A program made the translations under genes and the position numbers. From Adiantum capillus-veneris (taxonomy: Eukaryota > Streptophyta > Polypodiopsida > Polypodiales > Pteridaceae), in contig CM043967.1 of NCBI GenBank assembly GCA_014529385.2, positions 132,433,182 to 132,479,181 on the forward strand: a stretch of 46,000 nt of DNA, written 5' to 3'. This document shows, one piece after another, positions 44,257-46,000 of this stretch (within the stretch, counting starts at the first letter, position 1; every line of letters begins with the position of its first letter). The notes beneath the pieces are model-generated. The model was not told the origin of the DNA and ran no database searches. It saw only the letters and a list, made by a program, of their open reading frames with translations.

Positions 44257-44575
44257 AGGGATCTTTTGACACTTGGATCAGAAGGGGTAGTGGCCTTTTG
44301 ATCACATTAAAAACATATGAAAATTTACTTCTTTATGTATTGGGGTTTGTAATTCAAAAAGTTATATCATATTGGAATACATCACAAATTTTGTTTAAAA
44401 AATGAAATATTAGAGGGATCTTTTGACACTTGGATCAGAAGGGTTGGTGGCCTTCGATTCATTACACTTAATATTCAAAGGGATTTTTTGACATTTGGAC
44501 CAAAAGGGTGGTGGCCTTATAATCACAAGAAAAACATGTGGAAATACACTTCTTTTTGGTTTATCTACTTACTTT
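44257..44575. repeat. three imperfect repeats of 55-100 bp
   Basis: GGGATCTTTTGACACTTGGA at 44258, again at 44415, and a diverged GGGATTTTTTGACATTTGGA at 44480, each followed by AAGGG-TGGTGGCCTT-type sequence. Irregular spacing. Confidence 0.8.
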
Positions 44576-44667
44576 TGGAAGGGATGTTTGTCTCCTAAAT
44601 ACTTTGCACCATTTGATGCTTTAAAAAGGAAACTAAATTAAAGTTTTAAAAAAAACTCTAACTAAGA

Positions 44668-45400
44668 CATGGATAACAGTTGTTGATAGGCTCATTGACA
44701 CCTATAATACCTATTCAAGGCTAACGAATATGTTGTCTTGTTTATATGGGTGAAGGTGAGAATTCTATCTTTACTTCGGATTTTTTTAGCTTAGTTGTTA
44801 TCCAACATTGAAGAACCCGACCTCCTCTACTTTAGAACCATTTTATTAATTATCTCATGTATAAAAGCACTATAATGATAGTTCATTCTCACTTTGATGT
44901 ACAAAAATGAATCGAAGATTGAGTCATGTTTGTGATGATCTCTGTCCTTTGTCTAATACAATTGTCTTTTGAAATTTTATTTTATTTTTTGTATAAGTAT
45001 AAGTTTAATACAGCAACGCACACGCGCGCACACACATCAACATGGATAACAACTAATAGGTTAGTTGAAAAATCATTATTCAAAGCTAACAAATGTATTG
45101 TCTTGTATATGTGGATGCAAGTGAGGACTCTATCTTTACTTAGAATGTTTTTTGGCTTTGTTGATGTCCATCATTATTGAACCTGGCCTCTTTCACTTTA
45201 TAGTAAGTTATTCTTGACTATCTTATGTACAAAACACTAGAATGATACCTCATTCTCAATATGGATGTACAAAAATGAATCAAAGACTGAGTTGTATTTG
45301 TGCTAATCAGTATCCTTTGTCTAAATCTAGTTGTCTTTTGAATTGTTATGTTCTTTTGTGTATAAGTATAAGTTTAAAAATAGCAACACACACATCCTAA
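44668..45400. repeat. tandem duplication, period 373 bp
   Basis: CATGGATAAC at 44668 and 45041 start two diverged copies sharing CTATCTTTACTT, GATGTACAAAAATGAATC and TGTATAAGTATAAGTTTAA in the same order. Both end in a CA-rich stretch (45016-45036 and 45385-45393). Confidence 0.85.
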
Positions 45401-45912
45401 ACACAAGGTTATCCCAGAAAGGTGGGAAACTAGGACACTGACTTTGGAGATTTTTGTCTATAGGCTTTGATGGACCCATTTTCTATAATTCCTTGTTAGG
45501 TTTATAGGTGTTAGGTTGCATTTCCTTATCTATAGATTGGATTCCTGCTCAGAGCTATTGTAGTCTTCGACTCAGCTAATTTTAGGTTTCAAGTTAATTC
45601 AAATTTACTTACCCTTGTGTAAATATTTTGATTCTTGTGATTTCAAGACCATTTTACATGTAAGAGAAATACTCTTGGGTGGACGGTTTGTTTGAGGACT
45701 ATTCATGGAAACTAATTAAAGCATGGAAAATTTCTACGACTGACTATGAACGGCATGATGGCATCCATACTATTCTCTACTAGCTAACAAAGCCTTAAAA
45801 CTCCCCATGGAGTATAATCCTCTGTGTTAACATTGTCATTTATATCTCCAATAAGACCATGGATTTTCTTTTTTATGATACAGCTCTTTGGCTTCATACT
45901 TGACTATTCTAT
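45401..45912. other. intergenic, nothing recognised
   Basis: AT-rich DNA without a supported gene or repeat. Confidence 0.4.
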
Positions 45913-45931
45913 CCTCATCAACTTGATGAGG
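45913..45931. repeat. 19-bp perfect palindrome
   Basis: CCTCATCAA-C-TTGATGAGG: nine-base arms around one central base. Confidence 0.9.
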
Positions 45932-45939
45932 TAGTAGTC

Positions 45940-45978
45940 CCATACTCAATGGGCCTACTGCCAACTCATTGAGTATGG
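45940..45978. repeat. 12-bp perfect inverted repeat
   Basis: CCATACTCAATG (45940-45951) and CATTGAGTATGG (45967-45978) with a 15-base loop. No U run follows that would suggest a terminator. Confidence 0.9.
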
Positions 45979-46000
45979 TGCCTAGGTTAGGGCATGCATG

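Overview
This window looks like nuclear DNA of a land plant with a large, repeat-dominated genome. The evidence is several Ty1/copia elements primed by initiator tRNA-Met, a Ty3/gypsy element of the Tat type with a second RNase H, a LINE 3' end with an oligo-A tail, a solo LTR, a foldback element and AC/GA microsatellites. No bacterial or organellar gene is visible, and no tRNA or rRNA gene was seen. The species cannot be told from the sequence.

Layout. 1-1575: 5' part (leader and gag) of a copia family here called copia-B. 1576-5082: gene-poor DNA. 5083-6222: a possible multi-exon host gene of unknown function. 6564-7472: a second host-like unit with a TATA box, damaged and interrupted near its end by copia-A. 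7473-12956: copia-A, a complete and apparently very young element with short LTRs, a CTTTC target duplication and a single TAG in reverse transcriptase (RT). 12962-13696: possible 3' exons of a host gene. 13764-14022: a foldback (MITE-like) element. 14500-18418 (minus): a decayed, unrecognised protein gene whose coding frame is split by a 709-bp solo LTR (17637-18345) with perfect CCAAG duplications. 19816-20436: LINE 3' end.

22045-35329 is a minus-strand stack of truncated retrotransposons. It runs from the 3' half of a copia-B element, joined inside the integrase gene to a Tat-lineage gypsy element, to a truncated third family, copia-C. The gypsy element keeps a putative 5' LTR, PBS, an extra ORF upstream of gag, gag-protease, RT and two RNase H domains.

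36436-42022 is flanked by direct repeats of 704 and 745 bp that behave like LTRs. It holds one long decayed minus-strand frame coding an acidic, repeat-rich protein with four DPGG motifs and no recognisable pol. A copia-B 5' end (LTR, PBS, long leader) sits inside it. From 42023 to the end no gene was recognised; this part holds a 27-bp C run, short tandem repeats, a 373-bp tandem duplication and two adjacent perfect palindromes.

The most novel items are the DPGG-repeat LTR element, the upstream ORF with an internal duplication in the Tat element, the gypsy/copia integrase junction, the transposase-like minus-strand pseudogene and the roughly 1.1-kb leader of copia-B. All protein family calls are from motifs read by eye; no database was searched.
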